From NCBI RefSeq assembly GCF_012273895.1, contig NC_052107.1, forward strand, positions 4,216,001-4,280,000: a DNA stretch of 64,000 bases, given 5' to 3'. The first letter of the stretch is position 1. The number at the start of each line of letters is the position of its first letter. The notes below the pieces were generated by a model that saw nothing but the letters and a program-made list of their open reading frames with translations, searched no databases and was not told the origin of the DNA. The position numbers and the translations under genes were made by a program. Source of the DNA: Zerene cesonia. Its lineage: Eukaryota; Arthropoda; Insecta; Lepidoptera; Pieridae. Positions 12,901 through 24,200 of the stretch are shown here, one piece after another.

Positions 12901-15900
12901 AATTCTCAAGTAACGACCTAGACCGTGGAATCATTCAGTGTTCCTAGGTCCTAATTAACTTACACGATAAATAGCAGGATCCAGGTCTTCGTCATCGTCA
13001 ACGTACGCCAAAAGACGAACTCTCAAGAAGTCCATACTTCTGAGGAACGCTTTCCATACCACATATTCGGTTTCATGCTCCATGGTTAACACCACTCTAA
13101 ACGCTATTTCGTAATCAATCTTTCCAGCTCGCGCTAAGTTCAATGAGTCGTCAACTAACTAAAAAAATAGAAAGTACATTAAAGTCCACCGAATGGAATT
13201 TTAAGGTGTATAATTAAAAAAAAAATCATATTTCTATCATACATTTGAGACTGTAATGTTGTACATTACAGATAAAAAAATATTGTGTTTACTCAATTTT
13301 ATATGAAAAAGGTATGTACAGAAGGGAGCTGAATGAAGTCAAATGCTCTTATCTTAATATCTTTCTATATAGGTATTGAAAAAGAGTAATTTAAAAATAT
13401 GAAGACGAAGTTGAGTAGGTTAATAAATAAAATTATGCAACAAATTCAGAGCCTCCTACTATTTTGAAGTCTATTGAGAAAGGGTATACTTACAGTTGCT
13501 CGGTTGATAGGATGAATAATTGACCTTTGATCAGGATCTTCTAAGGCTTCAATAATCCTTTCCCATAGCTCATTATCGTAATTCACACGATAATAACCTT
13601 TATAAACAAACAGGCGTTAGAATTGTAATTGAACCTTTATTCGAACTTTACCCAAAAGGCTTGGGTCAATTAAACCCGTAATACATACATAAAGTAAAAT
13701 GTGTATTTAGAGGATAAACGTATTTTAAAAGTTAAGTAACGTTTATATAATGATGGTTTTTGCATAGGAATTTTTCATAACATGCAAAAGTATGATAAAA
13801 TTTTTATTTAATCTACATGTCATTATGTAAAAGCCGATGCCGGATATATAAGAAAACTATTTACGAAGTACTATCAGTGTATATTACCGCTACTTATATT
13901 ATAAGTAGACCAAAAAGAACCAAACAATTAATGAGGACATTACGATATAATCTAAGATAATAATTAAAACTAAAACCTTGTCCTTGAATATTGAACAGCA
14001 CCCAGTCTTCTTCATCCAGAACCATATCGAAAGATTGTGTAGTTTCCATAACCATTACAGGATAAATGTTATCAAAGTTAGGGTTGATACTGGTCGTGTA
14101 AGATATCGGAATCATATAATTGATTTGAGGTCTTGAAGAATAGCCAAAACGTTCCTGAAATCAATTGAAAATAGGATTTCATTTAATTAACTAATAAACT
14201 GATGTTCCTTGTTGGTTGGATTTCTTCAATTAGCTTTTCTAAAAGTTATGGAAAACATTGAAATAAATGAGAATTGTGTGTTGTAATGTATGAGTCTATT
14301 ATTCATCCCCACGAGAACCATGTCTTGAATTATTTACATCTCCTTAACTAACTTCAACTTTTAAATAATATATTTACCTGAGTGACAACGACACCACCTT
14401 GTCTCAAATCAACTCGAATAAGAGGATAATTATTTTGTAAAGTCCAGATCTCCATGAAATCTATAACATCATCAATCAATTTATTTGGCTCACTATTCCA
14501 GAACCCGTTAACAGTATCGTAGAAGTTTCGAGAGTTTATGTTTGACAAGGCGCTGTGGAACAGAATAATATATTGTTCAATTATAAAATTCATGTAAGTG
14601 TCATCGTTTTATAATTATTCAAAAAATTATAAATAATAATGATATTGTCAACGATTTAAAAAAAAATTTATGCTATTTATTTTGGAAATATTTATGGCTA
14701 TATTAATTTCTCTTTGAGGATCCCATCGTTGAATACACCTTCATAAATGTAAAGCAATACATATAGATATAGAATATATTTGAAATATGTATAATTTCAT
14801 TCAATAAAAATGTTGATCTCCTCTTATTTGTTTCAATAATTATTGTATCAAGATGCTTTACAGAATGACCACCAATTTAGTCTCGCATTCATCTTTCTAC
14901 TTACTCAGTTTGAAGAAGTGCCGCTGCTGCATCCTTTATGTGATCTTTTTCCGGATCTTGGGACAGAATCATGCTTAACATATGGAGGATTGCTGGTGCT
15001 TTTGTTTTAACCAAACCGTTAATATTCTCTCGTATTTCGTCTTCCTCGAATAGATCATCTGCCGCTTCCAACGGTAACGCTACGGTGTATGCGTCATGTA
15101 GCAAGCTTTCTTGTATAATATCGCTTACAAATACAGCATTCACGTCTATCAGTGACTCATCTAGCCCTAAGGGATCTGTTTGGAACTGAAATTAAAAATA
15201 CGTTAGCATTTAAAGACAATCTTGTATCTCTTTATGTATTTTTTTTACTTTTACAAAAAAACAGTTAGTCATATAAAAATGGGCGTAATTTGACAAGCAT
15301 CAGTTGTGATTTTTAATAACTCACACTATTAAAAAAATGCTTTTAAATGTGACCTGAAATACTAGTTACTCACCCCGGTTCCGCCCGGGAACATCTATAG
15401 AAGCTTTTCTTTTTTTTATTTTATGCCCTTAATCTAATCGGAGATAAATATAACCAACCAAAGTCTAATGAGTACAGCCGTTCTTGAGTTATAGATTTTG
15501 AAATTAATACGATTTTATTATACACGTTTGTAATATAGAAAGACACATACATCCTTAAAAATACGATGCGCGGCATACTTTCCTAGACCCGTAACGACCC
15601 ATTGATACCTCCAGTTATCTGGTACCATAACAAATCCGAACCACTGTCTGGATATAGCTTCTGCTAATTTGGTAAGACCAGTTTTTCTTTGGATAACAGA
15701 TGCTCCACTTTCCATTAACACGTAGGGCTCCCTGAAAAGTTACATTGTTATTCTAAATTTAAACAAATCATCCAAAAAGTTTATATAGTTCAAACATTCA
15801 AATTTTAGTTTCCTTATAAACTAGGAGAGTTTGAATAAATAAAATACACAATCAAGTAAGTAAAGCCTGGTTATGTTAAGAAGTGACGGTGAGAAAAAAC

Positions 15901-17637
15901 TCTACTAAGTTAAATTGATAAAAAACTTTCAAATCAGGGCTTCAGATGAAAATGACAATAAGAACATTTTGTATTACACTAGCTGCACCCGGCAAACGCT
16001 GTTCTGACTTACTCTTATCGTTTAGTGGTATGAAAAATAGATGTTAGCCGATTCTCAGACCTACCCAATATGCTTACCAAATTTCAGAGGAATCGGTCAA
16101 GCCGTTTCGGAGGAGTATAGAGACTAACATTGTGACACGAGAATTTTATATATATAGATAATATTACTATTTCACGACAAATAATGTAAATCAAAAGTAA
16201 TTAAACAAACTTACCAGATGCAAATAGTTGACAATGCGTACCACTCCTTATCAACATCTGGCATTGCCATAATATGCAATCTTCCATCTTGATTATCGAT
16301 AATTGATTCGTAATCTTTACCCGTCCACGTGTTGAACGAGCTAAAGAAATTGTTAATCGCTACATTGGCTTGAGCATCTTGATTACTACGACCAGGTCGA
16401 GCGTATAAAATCACGTTTGTTATTGGTATATTTACAGCATTCATGCTATGTGCAACCATCCCCCATAGATGTGTTACACCCGACATTGGTGAGAACTGTA
16501 CTCTGTAAAAACCTTTATATTAGAAAAACATCCTGTCTATTTCTTTGGATTAATATGAGAACCGATTTAACAAAGGTGTATTACGTTAAACTAATATTAC
16601 CGTTAAAGTTATATACGTGTTATAACGAACAGTTTAGTTAGACATAATTCTATAAACTTTTGAAATTAATTCCATTAGATAATTCAAATACTTACTCATT
16701 TGAGGTGCTTGTGTCAGTTAAAATAGAATTAGCTATTACATGTTGATAGTTGCCTACGCCAGCAAAATTGAACGATATAGTAGTATGAACATTTGGCTCA
16801 TCGATGCAAGGGAAGACTCGGCGTGCGTTGGTAGGGTGTAAATTCATCGCCACGTAATTTCTGGAAACAAAAATACATGTTTAACATCCAAATATTATAG
16901 CTAAGTTGTAAATATAATAATTTTTAATGTAATTATCTTTTTAATTTACTAATTCAAATTGTTCTGATTATACACATATTAATTTGTACAAGAATTCAAC
17001 GTAAGATAAAATAATGCAATGTATGTAATACATCAAAGACCAAAATTTATTGAACAAAATTTTTATCTATGATGCATTTGCAATTTGCAAATTTGAATAA
17101 TTACTCCTCATCATATCGCCCCACATATAATCCATTGCCTCCACTTCTCAATACCCCGATATATTCTACGTCGACGATGAATAATGACGAAAACTGACTG
17201 GGCGTCACTTCTAAGACACCATCATTTATAGTCCACGTCGAAGGGATAATATTTGCTGTTGTAAATCTTGCAACAATTACGTTCGTGACTCTGATATTTT
17301 CTATACTAAATTTTATGGGTTCATCTCTTGACTCTTCTGTTAATGTTACATCTATAACAGCCCGTCCTCTGAATTCATTAACACCGTCCAGCCTTATCTC
17401 AATTGCGTATCTTGGTGATCCTTGTCCTGGTCTTAAAGTATTCGTTAAAATATGGTCCTCATTTCTTTCTAAGCTATTGTATACTTCTGTTTTATGTTGA
17501 GAGTCAGTTGTACTTAAAGGTCCATCTTCTACATGTTTGATATCAGGTATTAATTTAATAGGCAAAGGTTTTACTATACTATTTATCAATAAACAAAATA
17601 ATAAAGAAGCCCTCCATTTCAACTTAAAGAAAGCCAT
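9944..17637 (-). CDS. Gene A: complete aminopeptidase N-like pseudoenzyme (970 aa)
   Basis: Fourteen minus-strand exons join in frame: 17637-17105, 16860-16696, 16502-16215, 15731-15551, 15185-14905, 14552-14378, 14154-13977, 13597-13494, 13158-12964, 12872-12682, 12402-12226, 11342-11193, 10795-10713, 10155-9944. ATG opens a signal peptide (LLFCLLINSIV, residues ~11-21). Family marks are NARRVFPCIDEP (~190-200), QWFG (358-361), MIPISYTT, GYYRVNYD (~601-608) and the Cys pair ACTIGYQPC. The active site is gone: the GAMENWGL region reads DKEWYALST (317-325), HEXXH is EAISR (353-357), the third zinc ligand Glu is Thr376, and the usual Tyr of the YxKG-like segment is Val in GLVKTKAPAI. The N-domain motif preceding FPCxDEP is MNLHPT where active gene C has SQLQPT. 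The tail (DAHTVMVSVLLITLGLFVTL) looks like a GPI signal. The donor of exon 13 must be the weaker GT at 10712, not the GTATGT four bases before it, to keep frame. An intact 970-codon frame argues against a pseudogene. The role is unknown; a binding, scaffold or decoy surface protein is inference. Confidence 0.9.
10465..10682 (+). repeat. Short retroposon, ACTAGCTGCGCCCC family, in last intron of gene A
   Basis: From CTAGCTGCGCCCCACGG to TATATTATTAGTAGG. The copy carries a short GTAC/GTACGTACGTACGT expansion near 10565-10585. Confidence 0.8.
11848..12036 (-). repeat. tRNA-derived SINE in gene A intron
   Basis: On the minus strand it has an A-box-like TTGGTACAGTGGTCAACGCC and a B-box-like GGGTTCAATTC, followed by a body with CCCCATACCCCACTCGGAG. 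A second copy is at 44953-45155. Confidence 0.65.
15979..16160 (+). repeat. Short retroposon, CTAGCTGCACCCGGCAAA family
   Basis: Near full-length copy in the gene A intron that separates the GAMEN-equivalent and HEXXH-equivalent exons. Confidence 0.75.
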
Positions 17638-18735
17638 AGCACTCCTTCAAAATATGTTCAACGAATAAAGATCACAAATAGGTCGATATTGATAGCTCAC
17701 AGAAATACTTAAGATAGTGTCACCTGTTCATGATCCAGCGTGATAAAACGAAAATATCGAATTTATCTTAAATTCCGAGTACGTATGTTTGCAGGTTTTG
17801 CGTAACAATATGTGTTTATCTCAAATAAATTTTCAAAGTGTGCAACTTCAAGTCTTTAATTTAAAATATGAAATTAAAATTTCACTGTCGTAGTATATAA
17901 TCAATTTTAATATCATATTGGTGATTTTCACGTGTCTCTCTTATTTTATTATTTCGCTAAAAAAAGCAATAGATTTATATTGATTACACATATTATAATA
18001 AATAGATAAATAGTTTCATTGAGAAATATAAAACTCTTCTAAACGATAATCGTATCACTGCTTAATATGCTTTTATTAGTTTCACCTATATATTTATAAT
18101 ATGTTACACACTATTTTGAACCACTTTCAACGGACAGATCACGATTTAGTTCAAACTTACATCGGTGACAGTACTATAATTTCATGAGATTATCTAAATA
18201 TCCTGATTAATCATTAAATGATCTCCTTACGTATACTCCGTATAAAAGCAATTAAAACTGTTAAGTTTTTCAACTAAGTATGATTAATACCAGTTTTTAA
18301 ACTAAACTTTGGTTTATTATTATTAATTTCTTACCAAAATATCATTTACGAAATGACAATTAAAATAAATTATGTTTTTCATCCTAAATGAGTAGATATA
18401 GTTCCGAAATATATTTATTATACTCGTGATTAAAAAAAAGAAGATTGTTCAAGCTTCAAGTGCTGGCTCCATACAGGATTCCGTAAGCCATTTTTGTGTG
18501 CTTTTGTTTTTCCAACACAACTATTGTTGGTGTTGCCTCAGGGATTGCAATTAGAGCCAGGTATTTTCTTACAAACAATAGATAGTGAAACATTACTTCC
18601 AAGCGTTATCACGAATTTTTGTTTTTTTTTCTGTAAACATTTTCTTATTTCATTTTATTTTTCATATGTTAAAAATGGACGTTTGTCATGTAAATCATAG
18701 TTTTTTTTAAAACTATATTACAACAAAGTATAACA
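17638..18735. other. Region between gene A start and the gap
   Basis: AT-rich sequence. I see no exon matching APN exon 2 or later on the minus strand, so exon B1 has no visible partner here other than exon 2 of gene A. A TGATAA GATA site lies about 105 bases upstream of the gene A start codon; no clear TATA box was found. Confidence 0.5.
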
Positions 18736-18812
18736 TTGCATATATTTTTATTTAGATTGCAGAAAAGAAACTTGTATTTGCTATTTTCGTTTATTTCCTT
18801 TACAATAAAAAT
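18736..18812. repeat. 77-base direct duplicate flanking the gap, left copy
   Basis: Identical to 19813-19889. Most simply a contig-end overlap that was not merged, or otherwise one copy of a tandem duplication. The right copy runs straight on to the donor of exon B1. Confidence 0.9.
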
Positions 18813-19812
18813 NNNNNNNNNNNNNNNNNNNNNNNNNNNNNNNNNNNNNNNNNNNNNNNNNNNNNNNNNNNNNNNNNNNNNNNNNNNNNNNNNNNNNNNN
18901 NNNNNNNNNNNNNNNNNNNNNNNNNNNNNNNNNNNNNNNNNNNNNNNNNNNNNNNNNNNNNNNNNNNNNNNNNNNNNNNNNNNNNNNNNNNNNNNNNNNN
19001 NNNNNNNNNNNNNNNNNNNNNNNNNNNNNNNNNNNNNNNNNNNNNNNNNNNNNNNNNNNNNNNNNNNNNNNNNNNNNNNNNNNNNNNNNNNNNNNNNNNN
19101 NNNNNNNNNNNNNNNNNNNNNNNNNNNNNNNNNNNNNNNNNNNNNNNNNNNNNNNNNNNNNNNNNNNNNNNNNNNNNNNNNNNNNNNNNNNNNNNNNNNN
19201 NNNNNNNNNNNNNNNNNNNNNNNNNNNNNNNNNNNNNNNNNNNNNNNNNNNNNNNNNNNNNNNNNNNNNNNNNNNNNNNNNNNNNNNNNNNNNNNNNNNN
19301 NNNNNNNNNNNNNNNNNNNNNNNNNNNNNNNNNNNNNNNNNNNNNNNNNNNNNNNNNNNNNNNNNNNNNNNNNNNNNNNNNNNNNNNNNNNNNNNNNNNN
19401 NNNNNNNNNNNNNNNNNNNNNNNNNNNNNNNNNNNNNNNNNNNNNNNNNNNNNNNNNNNNNNNNNNNNNNNNNNNNNNNNNNNNNNNNNNNNNNNNNNNN
19501 NNNNNNNNNNNNNNNNNNNNNNNNNNNNNNNNNNNNNNNNNNNNNNNNNNNNNNNNNNNNNNNNNNNNNNNNNNNNNNNNNNNNNNNNNNNNNNNNNNNN
19601 NNNNNNNNNNNNNNNNNNNNNNNNNNNNNNNNNNNNNNNNNNNNNNNNNNNNNNNNNNNNNNNNNNNNNNNNNNNNNNNNNNNNNNNNNNNNNNNNNNNN
19701 NNNNNNNNNNNNNNNNNNNNNNNNNNNNNNNNNNNNNNNNNNNNNNNNNNNNNNNNNNNNNNNNNNNNNNNNNNNNNNNNNNNNNNNNNNNNNNNNNNNN
19801 NNNNNNNNNNNN
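18813..19812. other. Assembly gap of exactly 1000 N
   Basis: A run of 1000 N between gene A and exon B1. The 77 bases before it (18736-18812) and after it (19813-19889) are identical, so the two contig ends probably overlap and the gap may contain nothing. The size is likely a placeholder. Confidence 0.95.
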
Positions 19813-19889
19813 TTGCATATATTTTTATTTAGATTGCAGAAAAGAAACTTGTATTTGCTATTTTCGTTTATTTCCTTTACAATAAAAAT
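19813..19889. repeat. 77-base direct duplicate flanking the gap, right copy
   Basis: Identical to 18736-18812; it begins at the first base after the gap and lies 23 bases from the end of exon B1. Confidence 0.9.
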
Positions 19890-19912
19890 AATAATTAAGT
19901 TGGAATACTTAC

Positions 19913-20571
19913 GCAGTGTCATAACTGCCACTATACAACCCGAGGCCGGCTTTAGTCAAAGATCCAGTGTAACGTATTTCAATAGTATATAACGTTGCTT
20001 CATGACCAGTCTCAATTTCCAATATGCCATCATCTACATCTATACTGTCAGCATCTCCAAAATTAGACCCAGCTCCTGCTGCCACTCGTACAGATTGTAT
20101 ATCTAATTCTTCTACATGGAATTTTAAAGAATCATCAGCTGTACTTAATTGGACTTGTACTCGGAGAAGGGCCACCCCAGAAAATGATCCGTCATTCACT
20201 CTTGGTTCCAGTGTAATTTCGTAGCTAGTTACTACCATTCCTTCTCTTATTTGGTTTGTTAGCATAAACTCGTTCTTTGTAAGTGCAACTCCATTATTGT
20301 TTTTCACGTCATTAATCAATTCGTAATCGTCTTCTAAAATTTCGCTACTGTTCCCGGGGTTTGGATTATCAACTTCTAAACTTTCTTCTTCAACTTCAGT
20401 GCTATTTGAAACGTCGTTAACAATATTGATATTATAATTATCTTGAAAATTTACAGGGTCGATTACATCTTCACTAGGAAAAGTCACTGTATCGATTCGA
20501 GTTCTTAACGGTAGTGAATTGATTGACACTATTATAGAAAAAATCACAAAAATTTTATTTAAGGCACCCAT
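19913..20571 (-). CDS. Exon B1: second APN-like first exon (signal peptide plus N-domain)
   Basis: An open 659-base exon starts at ATG 20571 and ends at a good donor (GTAAGT) below 19913. It encodes a signal peptide (KIFVIFSIIVSINS, residues 5-18), an acidic Asn/Asp/Glu-rich linker (~25-95, with EVEEESLEVD and NSS/NST glycosylation sequons) and an M1-type N-domain that starts near LTNQIREG and ends GLGLYSGSYDTA. It resembles exon 1 of gene A in layout and in detail (LTNTLRPG; GNGLYVGRYDEE), and both lack the YRLP motif of gene C. It ends in phase 2, exactly like exon 1 of gene A, so it could splice to the exon at 16860 to give GSYDTANYVAMN. No further matching exon is visible before gene A, apart from the N gap. 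Alternatives are an alternative promoter/first exon of gene A, an orphan duplicate, or the first exon of a gene lost in the gap. Confidence 0.72.
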
Positions 20572-21157
20572 TATTGTCCCTCGCTATTAAATATATTCTA
20601 ACAAGCACCATACCCGTAACCAAACTATATTCGAGTCTCCTTTGAACTAACACGCAAGCCCTTGTGAGAGGTGTCTTAGAGAAGGAACGTTATAGGAACA
20701 TGATAAATGATTTTATCTGATACGTACACTTGAAGATGTAAAAAGCATATATTGATAAAATAGGAAAGTATGTTTCGACATACGTCCGAATTTTTTATCA
20801 CAAATATTGAGCGTAAAATATTAATTCTAATAAATATATACTCATTTGCCGCTTTTGAGTTAAAAACTACGAAACTAATTAAAGGTATGGGATTTTACTC
20901 AAAATGCATTAACATAATATTATTGTAAATAATATTTTAGTGTTATAGATCAGTAAAATTTAAATAAAACAGATAAATTTAATTTTATTAGTTTTAATAG
21001 AATAATTATCACATTTTATCTTGGAGACACGACTATTATTTACATTAAAATTATTTGACCTTCGCTTAAAACCATGTATTTAAAAGTCATTTGTTATAAC
21101 AATGTACATAATGATATAAAAATGAACATTTTAGATATCATTATAATTTTTTTTTTG
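20572..21157. other. Intergenic region between exon B1 and the end of gene C
   Basis: AT-rich. It contains the GATA cluster noted at 20701-20760 and no coding or repeat feature I can support. It should hold the B1 promoter if B1 is transcribed. Confidence 0.5.
20701..20760 (-). promoter_or_regulatory. GATA-motif cluster upstream of exon B1
   Basis: Four GATA-type sites occur in 60 bases, 130-190 bases upstream of the B1 start codon: TGATAA at 20701, TTATCT at 20713, TGATAC at 20718 and TTGATAA at 20752. A TATAA-like CCTATAACG lies between them and the ATG (about 20687-20695). This is compatible with B1 having its own promoter. GATA cores are common in AT-rich DNA, so this is weak evidence. 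Confidence 0.3.
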
Positions 21158-21163
21158 TTTATT
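21158..21163 (-). terminator. Polyadenylation signal AATAAA, gene C
   Basis: AATAAA on the minus strand 63 bases past the TAG stop of gene C, in an otherwise gene-free stretch between C and exon B1. Confidence 0.5.
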
Positions 21164-21225
21164 TAATGCTTATTGTAGTGAATTTGGATGAAATACAAAT
21201 AAATAATCTTATATTAATTATCACA

Positions 21226-24200
21226 CTAGCAATTCCAGATAGTGATGAAGAATGAAATGAGGATTATGAAACTAGAGGTAAGAGCGACAGAATTGCTGCC
21301 GTAGTTAACGTTAAACCAGCTATTGACACTGTCGTAGTTATTATTGGCCCACGTTATTGAAGCAGCTATGTTCTCTCTAATGGCGGCGATAGATGCTAAT
21401 TCTCCTGCGGAAAAGATGGCCTGGTGACGGGCAACGAAGGTGTCAATCTGAAAAAAAGGTTTTCATTTTAAGATATTTTTCTCTTTCTCGTGGATTATTT
21501 TGGGTTTTTATTAACCAATTTCAAAAAAGGAGGAGGTTATTAATTCGACTGTTAACCGGGTGTTATTCGGGTGTTAACCAAAAGTTAGTACTTTCAAATA
21601 AAAAAATAATCACAAAAATGGCACTAGCCTCCCCTTCCAATTTGGTCTAATTTTGGAAAATTCAAGGCGGTTTTATTGATAGTAATTATTTATTATAAGA
21701 TAAAAATTAAGTAGATTTTAGATATTTTATGTTTTTGGCTCATAAATACACAACAAATTGTATAAGGACAGTTGATACTATTTTAGTAGACGCTTCAACT
21801 ATTGATTATATTGATATGACGATAATACTTGAGACGATAATGTACATGCTAAAGTTTTTTGCGAGCGGAACTATATATTTCGTTGATAAAACATGAAAAA
21901 TAAAATTTTATTCTTGAATCGTAATGGGTAACCGGAATTTACGACACTATATATGCAAGAACTGATAAAAGTTACCTTATCAGAGTGTGCTCTGGTTGAT
22001 AATCTCCTGGAGAAGGCATTTAGTATATTTGTTGTTCCAGTGAGACCTTGTACCCTGAAAAATAAACGAATCGTGAACACATTTACATCCAATATTCTCG
22101 GTTTCCCTGGAACAGAACATGTTACCTATTCTTAAAATACTTTATGAGTTTTCTTCTTTTGCGTTATTATCTATATATGTTTTATATTCAATTTTACAAA
22201 TGAAACTATGAAAACTATGCTCTCAGAACTTTTATTTTAATATATAGATAGGTAAGAATTTGGCAGCCACGTGGGGGACAAAATGATGGTGCTGAAGGCG
22301 CGAAGGACGCCCTTCCTGGTGCGGACGTGGGCAACGCCGGGAAGCACCCGCTCTCTAATTGGACACAATGTTCATATTTCGATTTCAATGATAAAAGACA
22401 TGTTATGCGCGTGCGCTCAGTGGCGGCTCGCGGCTCGCACCCCGACATCCCCAGATTTCTCAAAATTACTTTATATTATTTATTTATTTTTTATTTATTT
22501 AACACCTTAAATATAAAAACTTACAACTAGACCAGCACAGAAGACGTATTTACCTTGGCTGGATAGCAGCGAAGTGTTCAATGACAAAGTCTAAAGCAGC
22601 TTCCATGCCTTCTGGACTTGAATTAATGATGGAGACAAGTATACTATGTCTGTCTTGCTCACGTACTGCAGAATTGTCATCTATAACTTGATTCATATAG
22701 CTGCAATGCAAATTGTTTATGATTTTAGGTAACTGTTATATAACTGTTGAGATTGCATTATTAATTTTGTTAATTATACGCAGTATTTCACTCAACTTCT
22801 AGAAAATAAACTAGATTCCTATATGTTTGAATACATGTTACAAGCTGTCTCTAGTCTTTTTTGTATACATAAGCTATAAGAGTTTCATCAATATTCTGTC
22901 AGTAATTCAGCATGCCTGAGTAACAAACATCCACAATGTCATACTAAAGTTTTGCATTTATTTTGTAATGTGAAAATGAACTTTTTAAACGGCTACATGC
23001 AGTATTGTGCATTTGAACTGTATTTTGATTGTGTCATCGATAAATATAGATTATTTAATATTTATAGATCTAACTCGATTACAATTTATAAGACCTCTTT
23101 ATACTTACAAATTACGTAAGGTTCCATTGGAGGTGCATCCAAGAGAGTTTAGTAAAATTGACTGAACACTGGAATCTTGGCTAGATAAGTATCTGTTCCA
23201 GAGGAAATTGAAATTGTCCACGTCTCCCCCACGTAAACCAGAGCAGAAAACTACCGTTTGTATATCGGCATCCAAAGGCTGATCTATGAGTTAAACAAAA
23301 TTAATTTTATTCTTTTTCTCACAACACAATACAAAACAATAATTGATAATTTATAAAGTATTTTTATTTAGACGCAGGTGGCAGTCCTCGCGTCGATTTT
23401 TCTATTATTTGTATCTTTCACATATCAAAAATAGTTAAAATATATCAAAAATCAAAGTTTATTTAGCTGCTCTAAAGCGAAAATATCGGAATTGAAGCTA
23501 ATTTGAGATCTGGATAATAAGCAATACAATTCCGTCATTCTTTAAGACATGCGATATGGCGCAGGTGCTTTAGGAACTCATTAGTCATAATGCTCACCCG
23601 GTAATAAGTAATAATGGAAAATTAATGCGCCATGTATTATTTACTTACTGGGATTATTTCGGAACTGCTGTAAAAGTTCTTGAGCCCGGTTAATGCACTG
23701 CTGGTTACCATGGCGACAGTTCAAATTCAAGATAACATTCCGGTGGAAGGCTGTCACGTGTTCTTCGTTTGGTCCAGCCACAAAACCAAATCTATTGAAA
23801 AGAGGCGCTGACAGCTCTATAACGTATTTCTGCAAAATGTAAGTTTGAATGTTACATCTTTTTGTAGATTCGTTGTGTAATTATAGGGGTGTGCGCAAAA
23901 AAAATCTACTACTCTTATTATTTTCCATTATCAAAATATATGATGACATATTTTATAGAGGACCCCACTTATTTTATTCACTAGTTTTAAAATAAATCCC
24001 AACAGACCTGGAAGAGGGAATAAGTGCTGGTGCCACTAAGTACGACATCGAGGTAAGAGAAGGCGGCGTCAGCAGCACCCCATGCAATGTAATCGGTTTC
24101 GTTTACCAAGTATCTGGACACTTCGAATGCATATTCATAGTTCTGAAAATCAAACGTTACTGAGACATGCGCTGTCCGAATAACCTTACGTGTATCATCA

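Noticed and set aside
9944..17637. Gene A as a pseudogene
   Set aside because: All 14 exons keep frame and usable GT-AG sites, with signal peptide and tail; loss is confined to catalytic positions. Expression data could still overturn this.
18669..19992. Long open frames on both strands across the gap
   Set aside because: They are translations of N bases; only the short flanks are real sequence and they encode nothing recognisable.
17105..20571. Exon B1 spliced into exon 1 of gene A to give a double N-domain
   Set aside because: There is no convincing acceptor before the gene A start codon, and it would bury a signal peptide inside the protein.
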